From an uncultured Lachnospiraceae bacterium (GTDB taxonomy: Bacteria; Bacillota; Clostridia; Lachnospirales; Lachnospiraceae), in assembly GCA_902476265.1 (NCBI GenBank), contig CABSCP010000042.1:1-36962 (forward strand): a stretch of DNA of 36,962 nucleotides. The letters are read 5' to 3'. A program made the position numbers and the translations under genes. Numbering within the stretch: the stretch's first letter is position 1; every line of letters begins with the position of its first letter. The notes under the pieces were generated by a model. The model saw nothing but the letters and a program-made list of their open reading frames with translations, did no database searches and was not told the DNA's origin. This document shows, one piece after another, positions 25,742-34,349 of this stretch.

Positions 25742-26578
25742 ATGGAAGATGAATTATATGGAAAAATAGAGAGAATTGCCTTAGCCGGAGCACCCAATAC
25801 CCGGGATCTGGGAGGAATCCCGGCAGAGGGCGGACGCAGGATCAAAAAGAAAAAACTGATCCGCAGTGGGGATCTGCATGAAATCACAGCCCGGGACAGG
25901 CAGGTCCTGACAGAAGAATATGGCCTGAGAAAAGTGATAGATTTCCGCACACAGGAAGAGCGGCGGCAGCGTCCCGATCAGGTGATGGAAGCAGCAGAGT
26001 ATCTGCATATCCCCATTCTGGATGAAACTACCCTGGGAATCACCCGGGAAAAGGAAGCGGACCGCGATATGCTGGGACAGATGCTTTCCATGCTGCAAGG
26101 GGAGCAGAACTGCAGGACGGCGGCTGAAGGATATATGCGTCAGCTGTATTCCAGTTTTTTGCAGCAGGAATTTGCCAGAAGGGAATACCGGCGGTTTTTT
26201 GAAGAACTGTTAAAGGAAACCTCCGGAAGCATCCTGTGGCATTGTACCGCCGGAAAGGACCGGGTGGGAATCGGAACCATGCTTCTTCTGGAAGCGCTGG
26301 GGACGGACCGGCGCATCATCATGGAGGACTATTTGAAAGTCAACGAATTTTCCAGATCCGTGGTGGAAATCCAAAGCAGAATCGCGTTTGAAAGAACCGG
26401 ACGCAGAGAAGCGGAAGAACTTGTGAAAAAGTTGTTTTCTGTGGAGCCTTCCTATCTGGAAGCAGTTTATGCGGAAGTGGAACGTGATTTCGGTTCGATG
26501 GAAGCATTTTTGGAGAATGAAATGGGACTGGATCCGGAAAAGAAAGAACGGTTAAAGGAACTTTATCTGGAATCCTGA
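25742..26578 (+). CDS. Tyrosine-protein phosphatase (Y_phosphatase3 type)
   Basis: The 278-residue protein begins with GAPNTRDLGGIPAEGGRRIK, the usual opening of this bacterial phosphatase family, and carries the P-loop HCTAGKDRVG, with the catalytic cysteine at residue 168 and the arginine at 173. Members hydrolyse phosphotyrosine and in some cases phosphoinositides. The start lies three bases after the SufB-like stop, with no clear ribosome binding site, so translation is probably coupled. The functional link to Fe-S assembly, if any, is unknown. The C-terminal 100 residues form the helical region typical of the family. Confidence 0.9.
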   Translation: MEDELYGKIERIALAGAPNTRDLGGIPAEGGRRIKKKKLIRSGDLHEITARDRQVLTEEYGLRKVIDFRTQEERRQRPDQVMEAAEYLHIPILDETTLGITREKEADRDMLGQMLSMLQGEQNCRTAAEGYMRQLYSSFLQQEFARREYRRFFEELLKETSGSILWHCTAGKDRVGIGTMLLLEALGTDRRIIMEDYLKVNEFSRSVVEIQSRIAFERTGRREAEELVKKLFSVEPSYLEAVYAEVERDFGSMEAFLENEMGLDPEKKERLKELYLES

Positions 26579-26619
26579 GAAGAGGGCTGTAGAAAGCAAA
26601 GGAAACCGATTTGGTACAG

Positions 26620-26660
26620 AAAAGGACATGCCGGGACAAATCCTCTGGCATGTCCTTTTT
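26620..26660. terminator. Bidirectional terminator between convergent genes
   Basis: A 13-bp perfect stem (26620-26632 with 26647-26659), AAAAGGACATGCC and its complement, with a 14-nt loop, has T runs on both strands. It serves the rightward phosphatase operon and the leftward lipoprotein gene. Confidence 0.88.
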
Positions 26661-26661
26661 C

Positions 26662-27204
26662 TTACTCGGATGCTGTTTCCGGCTGGGGAGCAGCGGTTTC
26701 GCCGCCATTCCAGTCTGGTTCATTTTCTTCTGTGATAACGGTGATGTTATCATCCTCGGGAATCCGTCCCTGCAAAAGGATTGCGATGTAATTAACCCGT
26801 TTCATTGCCCGGTTGTAATTTTCCCAGGCGGCCTGGGCAATCGATTCGTCATAACCGCCTTCCGCATATGCTTCGTGATACAGCTGATCGGCTCCCGCCA
26901 TATATTCCGAAGCCTGGTCTGCAAGCTCCGCCACATTTCCGAAGTGTTCTTCCATCTTGGCAGGAACCTCAATGGCAGCCAGCTGCTCAAACAGTACATT
27001 CATTTCATCCAGATCCGACAGCATTTCGTCTACTGCGGTGTCGGAATCCGCATCGATGGATTCCAGATCATTGACCAATGCGGACAATGAAGTGTAAAAC
27101 CCATCCATCTCATCATGAAAAGCAACCATTGCCTGATCACTGCCACACCCCGAAAGCAGAAAAAGGCAAAGGTATACCATCACAAAAATGATACCTCTTT
27201 TCAA
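26662..27204 (-). CDS. Small lipoprotein of unknown function
   Basis: The 180-residue product has a lipoprotein signal peptide ending in FLLSGC, so it should be lipid-anchored on the outside of the membrane. The mature part is acidic and largely helical (about residues 28-145), probably a helical bundle, followed by an acidic, proline-containing tail. I recognise no domain. Translation appears to start at TTG (27204): a GGAGGGG (plus 27212-27218) sits seven bases upstream, whereas no ATG near the N-terminus has one. It is the only leftward gene in the central part of the window. Confidence 0.8.
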   Translation of the reverse strand: MKRGIIFVMVYLCLFLLSGCGSDQAMVAFHDEMDGFYTSLSALVNDLESIDADSDTAVDEMLSDLDEMNVLFEQLAAIEVPAKMEEHFGNVAELADQASEYMAGADQLYHEAYAEGGYDESIAQAAWENYNRAMKRVNYIAILLQGRIPEDDNITVITEENEPDWNGGETAAPQPETASE

Positions 27205-27358
27205 AACAATTCCCCTCCAACCATAGAATACTCTTCAAACTTACCATAATCCGACAGGAAAAGCAAGATAAAGCATGTTCCGGAAGAATTTCTTCCTTTT
27301 TCCTTTCATCCGTGATAAAATACTAGAAACTTTAAGAAAAGTATGATGGAGAGATTGT

Positions 27359-29899
27359 ATGACAAAAGAACAGTTCAGACAGTTGACAACAGGAAAATTT
27401 TTATTTCTGGACGGGGCTACCGGGTCAAATCTGCAGAGGTGCGGAATGCCCGCTGGGGTCTGTCCGGAATTATGGATATCGGAAAACCCGGATGTGCTGA
27501 TCCGGCTGCAGAAAGAATATGTGAAGGCCGGCAGTCGGATTGTATATGCCCCTACATTTTCGGCAAACCGGGTGAAACTGGAGGAATACGGCCTTGCGGA
27601 CCGGATTGGGGAGCTGAATGGAAGGCTTGTATCCATTTCCAAAGAGGCGGTGGGAGAAAGTGCCTGGGTGGCGGGAGATCTGACCATGACCGGGGAGCAG
27701 CTGGCGCCCATCGGGAAAATGGATTTTGAGGAACTGGTCTTAGTCTATAAAGAACAGATCGGCTGTCTGCTGGAAGCGGGCGTGGATCTGCTGGTGGTGG
27801 AAACCATGATGAGCCTTCAGGAGTCCCGAGCTGCGCTGATTGCGGCAAAGGAGGTTTGCCCGGATGTTCCGGTGATGGTCACCATGACCTTTGAGGAAGA
27901 CGGCAGGAGCCTGTTCGGAACGGATGCCAAAACTGCGGCGGTAGTGTTGTCCAGCCTGGGGGCGGATGCCATCGGAGCCAACTGTTCCACAGGACCAGAA
28001 CGGATGGCAGAAATCATCCGCAGCATGTCGGAGGTGACTGACCTTCCCCTCATCGCAAAGCCCAACGCCGGGCTGCCTTCTTTGAATGAAAACGGACAGA
28101 CCGTGTACGACATGGGGCCGGAAGCATTCGGAGAGGGGATGGCTCTTCTTGCAAAAGCCGGGGCTTGTGTTCTGGGAGGCTGCTGCGGCACCACGCCGGA
28201 TCATATCCGGGAAATGACCAAAAGGGTCAACGAACTGATCCCGGTCAAAAACGCTCTTTTCGAGAAGAGCTGGCTGGCTTCCGAACGTGCTTGTGTTTCC
28301 TTCGGACTGCAGGATCCGTTTTTGATTGTGGGAGAGCGGATCAATCCCACCGGGAAAAAGAAACTGCAGGAGCAGCTGCGGGAGGGTAATTTTGACCTAG
28401 TCACCCGTTTTGCACAGGAGCAGGAGGAGCACGGCGCTTCCATTCTGGACGTGAACATGGGGATGAGCGGCATTGATGAAAAGGTCATGATGCTTCAGGC
28501 ATTGGAAGAGATTGCGGGGGTGACGAACCTTCCCCTTTCCATTGACTCCAGCCATATAGAGGTACAGGAAGAGGCTCTCCGGCGCTATCCGGGCCGGGCA
28601 TTGGTTAATTCCGTTTCCCTGGAAAAAGAAAAATTCGAAAAACTTCTTCCTCTGGTGGCAAAATACGGTGCCATGTTCATCCTCCTGCCGCTTTCCGACA
28701 AAGGGCTTCCCGGGAGCCTGGAAGAAAAAAAAGAGATCATTGATAAAATTGTGGCCCGTGCATTAGAGCTGGGCATGAAAAAAACGGATATTATTGTGGA
28801 CGGTCTGGTGACCACTGCAGGCGCGAATCCCAGGGCAGCGCTGGACACCCTGGAGACCATCCGGTACTGCAGGCAGCAAGGGCTGGCCACCACCTGCGGC
28901 CTTTCCAACATCTCATTCGGCCTGCCGGAACGCAGCTGTGTGAATACGGCGTTTCTCACCATGGCAATTTCGGCCGGCCTGTCCATGGCCATCGCCAATC
29001 CGGGGCAGGATCTTCTGGTGGCCGCCGCGTTTGCTTCGGATCTTCTTTTATGCAAGGAAGAAAGCGATATCCGTTATATCCATTTTGCCGGAGAGATGAA
29101 ACAACGGCGGGAGAAAGAAGCAGTAGAGAAAGAGAAAGTCCTGCTGAGCCGGGCAGCCGCCGGAGAGCAAAGCGCAGGTGCAGCGATCGGCGCTGACGGT
29201 AAAAGGCAGGCCGGGGACAGAATGGGGGCCGCTTTTCAGGAAGACTCTGCCGATCCCGGAATTCGTGCGGCGCTGAAAGTGAAGGAAGCGGTGCTGAAGG
29301 GGAATCGCAGAGCGGCAGAGACCCTGACCCGGGAAGCGCTGGCTGCAGGAAACGGCGCACAGGCACTGCTGAATGAGTATCTGCTGCCGGCCATCAATGA
29401 AGTGGGTGAACTTTTTGACAAAGGGAAATATTTTCTCCCCCAGCTGATTTCCAGCGCGGAAACGATGAAGCTTTCCATTTCGGTTCTGGAACCGTTATTG
29501 TTGGAAAAAGGAGAGAAAAAGGAGATGCCGGTGGTGGTGATCGCCACTGTGGCAGGGGATATCCATGACATCGGAAAAAATCTGGTGGCGCTGATGCTGA
29601 AAAATTATGGCTTTCATGTGATTGATCTTGGGAAGGATGTGTCCCGGGAAAGGATCGTGGAGGCAGCGTTGGAAAATAAGGCGGCCGTCATCGCTCTTTC
29701 CGCACTGATGACCACCACCATGCAGGAGATGAAGCATGTGGTGGAATATGCCAGAAAATGCGGCGTTACGGCGAAAATCATTATCGGAGGCGCCGTCACC
29801 ACTCAGGAGTATGCGGATGAAATCCGTGCGGACGGCTATTCAAAGGATGCTGCGGATGCGGTGAAACTGGCAAAAAGATTGCTTGACATTCGGGAATAA
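27359..29899 (+). CDS. metH: Cobalamin-dependent methionine synthase, short form without activation domain
   Basis: The enzyme moves a methyl group from methyltetrahydrofolate to homocysteine through cobalamin. Domains in order: homocysteine-binding barrel (1-295) with zinc cysteines 209, 275 and 276 (GANCSTGP, GGCCGTT); pterin-binding barrel (about 318-580) starting FLIVGERINPTG; an insert; the cobalamin cap; and the B12-binding domain with DIHDIGKN, whose histidine 736 coordinates cobalt. It ends at 846 residues, while E. coli MetH has about 1227, because the SAM-binding reactivation domain is absent. Such short forms are common in Clostridia and rely on a separate reactivation factor. Between pterin and cap domains there is a 60-residue alanine- and charge-rich linker (about 585-640). 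The start ATG follows GGAGAG. No B12 or SAM riboswitch is apparent in the short upstream gap. Confidence 0.95.
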   Translation: MTKEQFRQLTTGKFLFLDGATGSNLQRCGMPAGVCPELWISENPDVLIRLQKEYVKAGSRIVYAPTFSANRVKLEEYGLADRIGELNGRLVSISKEAVGESAWVAGDLTMTGEQLAPIGKMDFEELVLVYKEQIGCLLEAGVDLLVVETMMSLQESRAALIAAKEVCPDVPVMVTMTFEEDGRSLFGTDAKTAAVVLSSLGADAIGANCSTGPERMAEIIRSMSEVTDLPLIAKPNAGLPSLNENGQTVYDMGPEAFGEGMALLAKAGACVLGGCCGTTPDHIREMTKRVNELIPVKNALFEKSWLASERACVSFGLQDPFLIVGERINPTGKKKLQEQLREGNFDLVTRFAQEQEEHGASILDVNMGMSGIDEKVMMLQALEEIAGVTNLPLSIDSSHIEVQEEALRRYPGRALVNSVSLEKEKFEKLLPLVAKYGAMFILLPLSDKGLPGSLEEKKEIIDKIVARALELGMKKTDIIVDGLVTTAGANPRAALDTLETIRYCRQQGLATTCGLSNISFGLPERSCVNTAFLTMAISAGLSMAIANPGQDLLVAAAFASDLLLCKEESDIRYIHFAGEMKQRREKEAVEKEKVLLSRAAAGEQSAGAAIGADGKRQAGDRMGAAFQEDSADPGIRAALKVKEAVLKGNRRAAETLTREALAAGNGAQALLNEYLLPAINEVGELFDKGKYFLPQLISSAETMKLSISVLEPLLLEKGEKKEMPVVVIATVAGDIHDIGKNLVALMLKNYGFHVIDLGKDVSRERIVEAALENKAAVIALSALMTTTMQEMKHVVEYARKCGVTAKIIIGGAVTTQEYADEIRADGYSKDAADAVKLAKRLLDIRE

Positions 29900-29912
29900 G
29901 GAGAACAAAATT

Positions 29913-30338
29913 ATGATACAGGATAATCAGGGTGTGATGGAACTGCTGGACCGGATGGCGGAGGACAATGCCGCACAGAACCGGTATTTGCGAAAACAAC
30001 TGTTTTTTACCCGGATTCTGGCAGTTTCCTGCTGTGCGCTTACGGTTGCGCTGCTGGTTGTTCTGCTGAAAGTGATACCGCCGCTTCTGACGACCATGGG
30101 AAAAGCCACCGATGCGCTGGATCAGGCGACCCAGACGCTGGAGGTCATGGATGATACCATGGAAGAAATCCAGGGATTGTTTGAAGAAGGCGGACTGGTG
30201 GGCCAGAGCAGTGAAGCACTCCGGCAGGCCACGGAAAAAATCAGCCGGATGGATATCGACAGCTTAAATGCCGCCATTAAGGATTTAGGGGATGTGGTGG
30301 AGCCCCTGGCTGATTTCTTTGGAAAGTTTAAAAGGTGA
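29913..30338 (+). CDS. Small membrane protein with coiled coil, function unknown
   Basis: This 141-residue protein has a 34-residue N-terminal cytoplasmic segment, one strong transmembrane helix (about 35-60, ending VALLVVLLKVIPPLL), and then a heptad-like helix rich in Ala, Leu, Asp and Glu up to the C-terminus. The pattern resembles methyl-accepting-like or tethering coiled coils, but no functional domain is seen. AAGGAG (29898-29903) overlaps the metH stop codon and lies nine bases before the ATG, so it is translated from the metH transcript. It may link the metH and ilv genes in a single unit. Confidence 0.75.
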   Translation: MIQDNQGVMELLDRMAEDNAAQNRYLRKQLFFTRILAVSCCALTVALLVVLLKVIPPLLTTMGKATDALDQATQTLEVMDDTMEEIQGLFEEGGLVGQSSEALRQATEKISRMDIDSLNAAIKDLGDVVEPLADFFGKFKR

Positions 30339-30363
30339 GACAGATAAAGGAGGAGAGAATGGT

Positions 30364-31980
30364 ATGAATGGTGCACAGGCTATGGTAAAATGCCTCGAAA
30401 ACGAAGGCGTTGAAATGATTTTCGGCTATCCCGGCGTTGCGATCTGCCCTTTTTATGACAGTATACTGGATTCGGATATCCGGACCGTTTTGATCCGCAC
30501 GGAGCAGAACGCGGCTCATGCCGCCAGCGGCATGGCAAGAGTGACGGGGAAGGTGGGGGTATGCGCCGTCACCAGCGGCCCCGGAGCCACGAATTTGATC
30601 ACGGGAATCGCCACTGCATTTGCGGACAGCATTCCTTTGGTCTGTATCACAGGGCAGGTCAACAGCGAGCTGATCGGCAGCGATGTTTTCCAGGAAGCGG
30701 ATATCACCGGAGCGGCGGAATCTTTTGTAAAATACAGCTATCTGGTAAAAGATGCAGAGGAGATCCCCCGGGTTTTCAAGGAAGCTTTTTATATTGCCAA
30801 TACGGGGCGAAAAGGTCCTGTATTAATCGATGTGCCCATTGATGTGCAGAATGCGGCCGTAAAGAAATTTAAGTATCCGGAAACCGTCAGCATGCGCACG
30901 TATAAGCCTACGGTGAAAGGCCACGTGGTACAGATCAAAAAGGTGATGGCGGAGCTGGAAAAGGCAAAACGGCCGGTCATCTGTGCGGGCGGCGGTGTGC
31001 TTTTGAGCGACGCACAGATGATGCTTCGGGAATTTTCCCATAAATACCAGGTCCCGGTGGTGACCACCATGATGGGCATCGGCGCCATGCAGACGGAGGA
31101 TGATCTGTATTTCGGCATGGTGGGAAACAACGGCGCGCCCTGTGCGAACCGGGCGATGAATGAAGCGGATATGGTTATCATGGTGGGAGCCAGGGTGGCG
31201 GACCGGGCGGTGAATCAGCCTGAAATCATCACCAAAGGCAAGGTTTTGGTACATATGGATGTGGATCCGGCGGAGATCGGAAAGAATGCCGGACCCACAA
31301 TTCCGCTGGTGGGCGATGCGAAACATATTTTTGAGGATATGCTGCAGCAGGAAATTTCCTGTGATCATGGGCTCTGGGTCCAGACACTCTATGAATACCG
31401 GCAGACCATGACGGAAAAGCGCAGCGTAAATCCGGATTATATCGATCCGGCCGATTTTGTCCGCCGTTTATCCGAAAAAATGGCTCATGATGCAATCTAT
31501 GTGGCGGATGTGGGACAGAACCAGATCTGGTCCTGCCGCAACTGTATTATCAGGGACGGCAGCTTTTTGACATCGGGCGGTATGGGAACGATGGGATACT
31601 CCGTTCCGGCCGCCATGGGGGCCAAACTGGGACAGCCTGCAAAGCAGGTGGTTGCGGTCTGCGGGGACGGTTCTTTCCAAATGTCCATGATGGAACTGGC
31701 CACCATGTGTCAGTACCATGTTCCCGTAAAGATCATTGTGATTGCCAACCGCTATCTGGGCATGGTGCGGGAGTTCCAGCATAACGCTTATCAGGGCAGA
31801 TACTCGGTGGTGGATCTGGCAGGCGGCCCGGATCTGTCCAAGCTTGCGGAGGCATACGGCGTGAAATTTATCCGCGTATCCGCCAGGGAAGAAGTGGATG
31901 CCGCGCTGGATGCCTTTTTGGAAAAGGATGAATCCGTTTTGATGGAATGCCTGGTTGATCCTTTGGATACGGTGAAATGA
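30364..31980 (+). CDS. ilvB: Acetolactate synthase large subunit
   Basis: This is the catalytic subunit for the first common step of valine, leucine and isoleucine synthesis: it joins two pyruvates, or pyruvate and 2-oxobutyrate, using thiamine diphosphate. In the 538-residue product, the N-terminal domain has RTEQNAAHAASGMARVTG with the cofactor-activating glutamate; the middle FAD-binding domain has DVDPAEIGKN; and the C-terminal domain has the thiamine motif from GDGSFQ to the downstream Asn, then LGMVREFQ. Assignment to this enzyme and not another thiamine enzyme rests on the adjacent ilvN genes. The sequence VGARVADRAVNQPEI replaces the more usual GARFDDRVTG form, so it is a divergent branch. 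The ATG at 30364 follows AAGGAGGAGAG. Confidence 0.93.
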   Translation: MNGAQAMVKCLENEGVEMIFGYPGVAICPFYDSILDSDIRTVLIRTEQNAAHAASGMARVTGKVGVCAVTSGPGATNLITGIATAFADSIPLVCITGQVNSELIGSDVFQEADITGAAESFVKYSYLVKDAEEIPRVFKEAFYIANTGRKGPVLIDVPIDVQNAAVKKFKYPETVSMRTYKPTVKGHVVQIKKVMAELEKAKRPVICAGGGVLLSDAQMMLREFSHKYQVPVVTTMMGIGAMQTEDDLYFGMVGNNGAPCANRAMNEADMVIMVGARVADRAVNQPEIITKGKVLVHMDVDPAEIGKNAGPTIPLVGDAKHIFEDMLQQEISCDHGLWVQTLYEYRQTMTEKRSVNPDYIDPADFVRRLSEKMAHDAIYVADVGQNQIWSCRNCIIRDGSFLTSGGMGTMGYSVPAAMGAKLGQPAKQVVAVCGDGSFQMSMMELATMCQYHVPVKIIVIANRYLGMVREFQHNAYQGRYSVVDLAGGPDLSKLAEAYGVKFIRVSAREEVDAALDAFLEKDESVLMECLVDPLDTVK

Positions 31981-31992
31981 GGAGGAAAATAG

Positions 31993-32481
31993 ATGAAAAA
32001 AATATATTCTGTTTTAGTAGAAAACCGTTCCGGCGTGCTCTGTAAGGTAGCCGGGCTTTTCTCCAGAAGGGCGTTCAATATTGACAGCCTGGTGGTGGGA
32101 GAAACGGATGATCCCACCGTATCCTGTATGACCATTGTTTCCAGCGGGGATAACCATACGCTGGAGCAGATCGAGAAGCAGCTGAACAAAAAGCTGGATA
32201 TCATTAAAGTGAAAACTTTTGACGAACAGGCCAGCATCAGCCGGGAACTCATGCTTGTAAAGGTGAAGTATAACCGGAATAACCGCCGGGATATCATGGA
32301 AATCTGCGGAATTTTAAAAGCCCAGATTGTGGATATGTCAAAAACCCAGATGATGATCCAGATCTGCGATGTGCCCGACAGGGTCCAGCTGTTTTTAAAA
32401 ATGCTCAATTCCATCAGCATCGTGGAGGTTGCCCGCACGGGGACCGTCGCGCTTCAGAAATGCCATGACCAGGAAGGATGA
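31993..32481 (+). CDS. ilvN: Acetolactate synthase small (regulatory) subunit, first copy
   Basis: The 162-residue protein has an N-terminal ACT domain (about 1-75) opening KKIYSVLVENRSGVLCKVAGLFSRR-like sequence and a C-terminal ferredoxin-like regulatory domain. It would bind the large subunit and give valine feedback inhibition. GAGGAGG and 12 bp of spacing after ilvB show co-translation with it. Compared with the second copy the C-terminal half is divergent (VKYNRNNRRDIMEICGILKAQ in place of the usual KxKAxxxxRxEI pattern), so feedback properties may differ. Confidence 0.92.
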   Translation: MKKIYSVLVENRSGVLCKVAGLFSRRAFNIDSLVVGETDDPTVSCMTIVSSGDNHTLEQIEKQLNKKLDIIKVKTFDEQASISRELMLVKVKYNRNNRRDIMEICGILKAQIVDMSKTQMMIQICDVPDRVQLFLKMLNSISIVEVARTGTVALQKCHDQEG

Positions 32482-32562
32482 CGGACAGGATATAACATAT
32501 ATTTTTAATAAGATAATATGCTATAACCTGCAGTTATGAATTGCATGAGCGAAACTCATACG

Positions 32563-32591
32563 TTGACATAGGAATGGAATGTTGCTAGAAT
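32563..32591 (+). promoter_or_regulatory. Internal promoter before the second ilvN and ilvC
   Basis: A consensus TTGACA (32563-32568) and TAGAAT (32586-32591) are separated by exactly 17 bp. This would allow the second ilvN and ilvC to be transcribed without ilvB. A small hairpin ATGAG-CGAAA-CTCAT lies just upstream (about 32545-32559). Confidence 0.78.
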
Positions 32592-32650
32592 TAGATTCAG
32601 GCAACAGGGAACTGGGCGGATTTGGATACCGTCTGAGGGGAGGAACCAGA

Positions 32651-33166
32651 ATGCATAAAAAAGCATTTCAGCTGATTGTAGATAATACGTCGGGCGTTTT
32701 GAGCCGGATTTCCGGTCTGTTTTCCAGACGCGGATACAATATTGAAAGTATCACCGCCGGACTCACTGCAGATCCCAGGTTTACCAGGATCACCATTGTG
32801 GCCAGCGGGGACGACGAGATTCTGGATCAGATAGAGAAGCAGGTTGGAAAGCTTGTGGACGTCCGGGATATCCGGGAACTGGACCCGGAGGACAGCGTAT
32901 TCCGGGAACTGGCGTTGATTAAGGTGAAGGCGAAAGCGGTAGAGCGTCCCGGAATCATCGCGGTAGCCAATGTGTTTCGAGCCAACATCATTGATGTGGG
33001 CGCGGAAAACCTGATCATAGAACTGACGGGATCCCAGAGCAAGCTGGAAGCATTTTTGAAGCTGCTTGACGGTTATGAGATCCTGGAACTTGCGAGAACC
33101 GGTATCGCGGGTTTGAGCCGCGGCATTGACAAGGTTGTATACATAGAGGATGACGAACAGGAATAA
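32651..33166 (+). CDS. ilvN: Acetolactate synthase small (regulatory) subunit, second copy
   Basis: The 171-residue protein has the canonical small-subunit sequence: QLIVDNTSGVLSRISGLFSR and GYNIESITAG in the ACT domain, then RELALIKVKA and ELTGSQSKLEAFLKLLDGY in the C-terminal domain. It is a paralogue of the copy 170 bp upstream and the closer of the two to textbook IlvN/IlvH. The ATG at 32651 follows GGGGAGG. An in-frame ATG at 32579 overlaps the promoter's -10 region, so it cannot be used on this transcript. With ilvC it forms a second transcription unit. Confidence 0.93.
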   Translation: MHKKAFQLIVDNTSGVLSRISGLFSRRGYNIESITAGLTADPRFTRITIVASGDDEILDQIEKQVGKLVDVRDIRELDPEDSVFRELALIKVKAKAVERPGIIAVANVFRANIIDVGAENLIIELTGSQSKLEAFLKLLDGYEILELARTGIAGLSRGIDKVVYIEDDEQE

Positions 33167-33286
33167 AGGGTCTGCCTCAGCCATACCTATAGAACGGATA
33201 TCACACACAATTGCTGCTGTTAGGGATTCATCCAAGACCCCTTTTAGTATACAAAGCAAGAAGAAAAGAACATGGAGGGAAGCAAT

Positions 33287-34303
33287 ATGTCAAAGATTTA
33301 TTATCAGGAAGACTGCAATCTTTCTTTACTGGAAGGAAAGACAATCGCGGTGATCGGCTATGGCAGCCAGGGACATGCGCATGCTTTAAATGCAAAGGAG
33401 TCTGGATGCAACGTTATTATCGGCCTTTATGAAGGATCCAAATCCTGGGCGAAAGCGGAAGCACAGGGATTTACCGTATATACTGCGGCGGAAGCTGCAA
33501 AGAGAGCGGATATCATCATGATCCTGATCAATGATGAACTGCAGGCTGATATGTATAAAAAGGATATCGAACCTAACTTAGAGCCCGGAAACATGCTGAT
33601 GTTTGCACACGGCTTTAACATCCATTTCGGATGCATCAAACCGCCCAAGGATGTGGATGTTACCATGGTAGCGCCCAAGGGCCCCGGCCATACCGTTCGT
33701 TCCGAATATCAGGTCGGCAAGGGTGTTCCCTGCCTGGTAGCTGTTGAGCAGGACGCTACCGGTAAAGCGCTGGATCTGGCGCTGGCATATGCGCTGGCAA
33801 TCGGCGGCGCGAGAGCAGGCGTTCTGGAAACCACATTCCGCACCGAGACAGAAACAGACCTGTTCGGCGAGCAGGCAGTCCTCTGCGGCGGCGTTTGCGC
33901 GCTGATGCAGGCAGGATTTGAAACCCTGGTGGAAGCCGGTTATGATCCCAAGAATGCATATTTTGAGTGCATCCATGAAATGAAGCTGATCGTTGACCTG
34001 ATTTATCAGTCCGGTTTTGCGGGAATGAGATATTCCATCTCCAATACCGCGGAATACGGCGATTATATCACAGGCCCCAAGATCATCACAGAAGATACCA
34101 AGAAAGCCATGAAGAAAATCCTTTCCGACATTCAGGACGGTACCTTTGCAAAAGACTTCCTGCTGGATATGAGCCCTGCAGGCCGTCAGGTACACTTTAA
34201 AGCGATGAGAAAACTCGCAGCGGAACATCCCGCTGAAAAAGTAGGCGAAGAAGTCCGCAAACTCTACAGCTGGAACGGCGAAGACAAACTGATCAACAAC
34301 TAA
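33287..34303 (+). CDS. ilvC: Ketol-acid reductoisomerase, class I
   Basis: This enzyme isomerises and reduces acetolactate or acetohydroxybutyrate in valine and isoleucine synthesis, needing Mg2+ and NAD(P)H. The 338-residue length is that of the short class I form. The dinucleotide fold motif is GYGSQGHAHA; the catalytic core has the metal-binding acidic residues in TETDLFGEQAVLCGG and YFECIHEMKLIVDL. The cofactor-specificity loop reads GLYEGSKSW (Tyr48, Glu49) where many NADPH enzymes have Arg-Pro, so cofactor preference may be unusual. The ATG at 33287 follows GGAGGGA (33274-33280). It is the end of the ilv unit, followed by a strong terminator. Confidence 0.96.
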   Translation: MSKIYYQEDCNLSLLEGKTIAVIGYGSQGHAHALNAKESGCNVIIGLYEGSKSWAKAEAQGFTVYTAAEAAKRADIIMILINDELQADMYKKDIEPNLEPGNMLMFAHGFNIHFGCIKPPKDVDVTMVAPKGPGHTVRSEYQVGKGVPCLVAVEQDATGKALDLALAYALAIGGARAGVLETTFRTETETDLFGEQAVLCGGVCALMQAGFETLVEAGYDPKNAYFECIHEMKLIVDLIYQSGFAGMRYSISNTAEYGDYITGPKIITEDTKKAMKKILSDIQDGTFAKDFLLDMSPAGRQVHFKAMRKLAAEHPAEKVGEEVRKLYSWNGEDKLINN

Positions 34304-34305
34304 GC

Positions 34306-34349
34306 AAAAACCGATAAGGGGAATCGTAAGATTCCCCTTATCGGTTTTT
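34306..34349. terminator. Strong terminator after ilvC
   Basis: A perfect 20-bp stem (34306-34325 with 34330-34349) with a GTAA loop and T runs on both strands. It ends the ilv unit and could also stop leftward transcription from the XRE gene. Confidence 0.92.

Noticed and set aside
27205..27358. Possible cobalamin or SAM riboswitch before metH
   Set aside because: The gap is only about 150 bp, is shared with a divergent gene, and shows none of the conserved B12-box or SAM-box sequence.
32579..32650. Earlier in-frame ATG for the second ilvN
   Set aside because: It overlaps the -10 region of the promoter, so it would not be on the transcript; the ATG at 32651 has a good ribosome binding site and normal family length.
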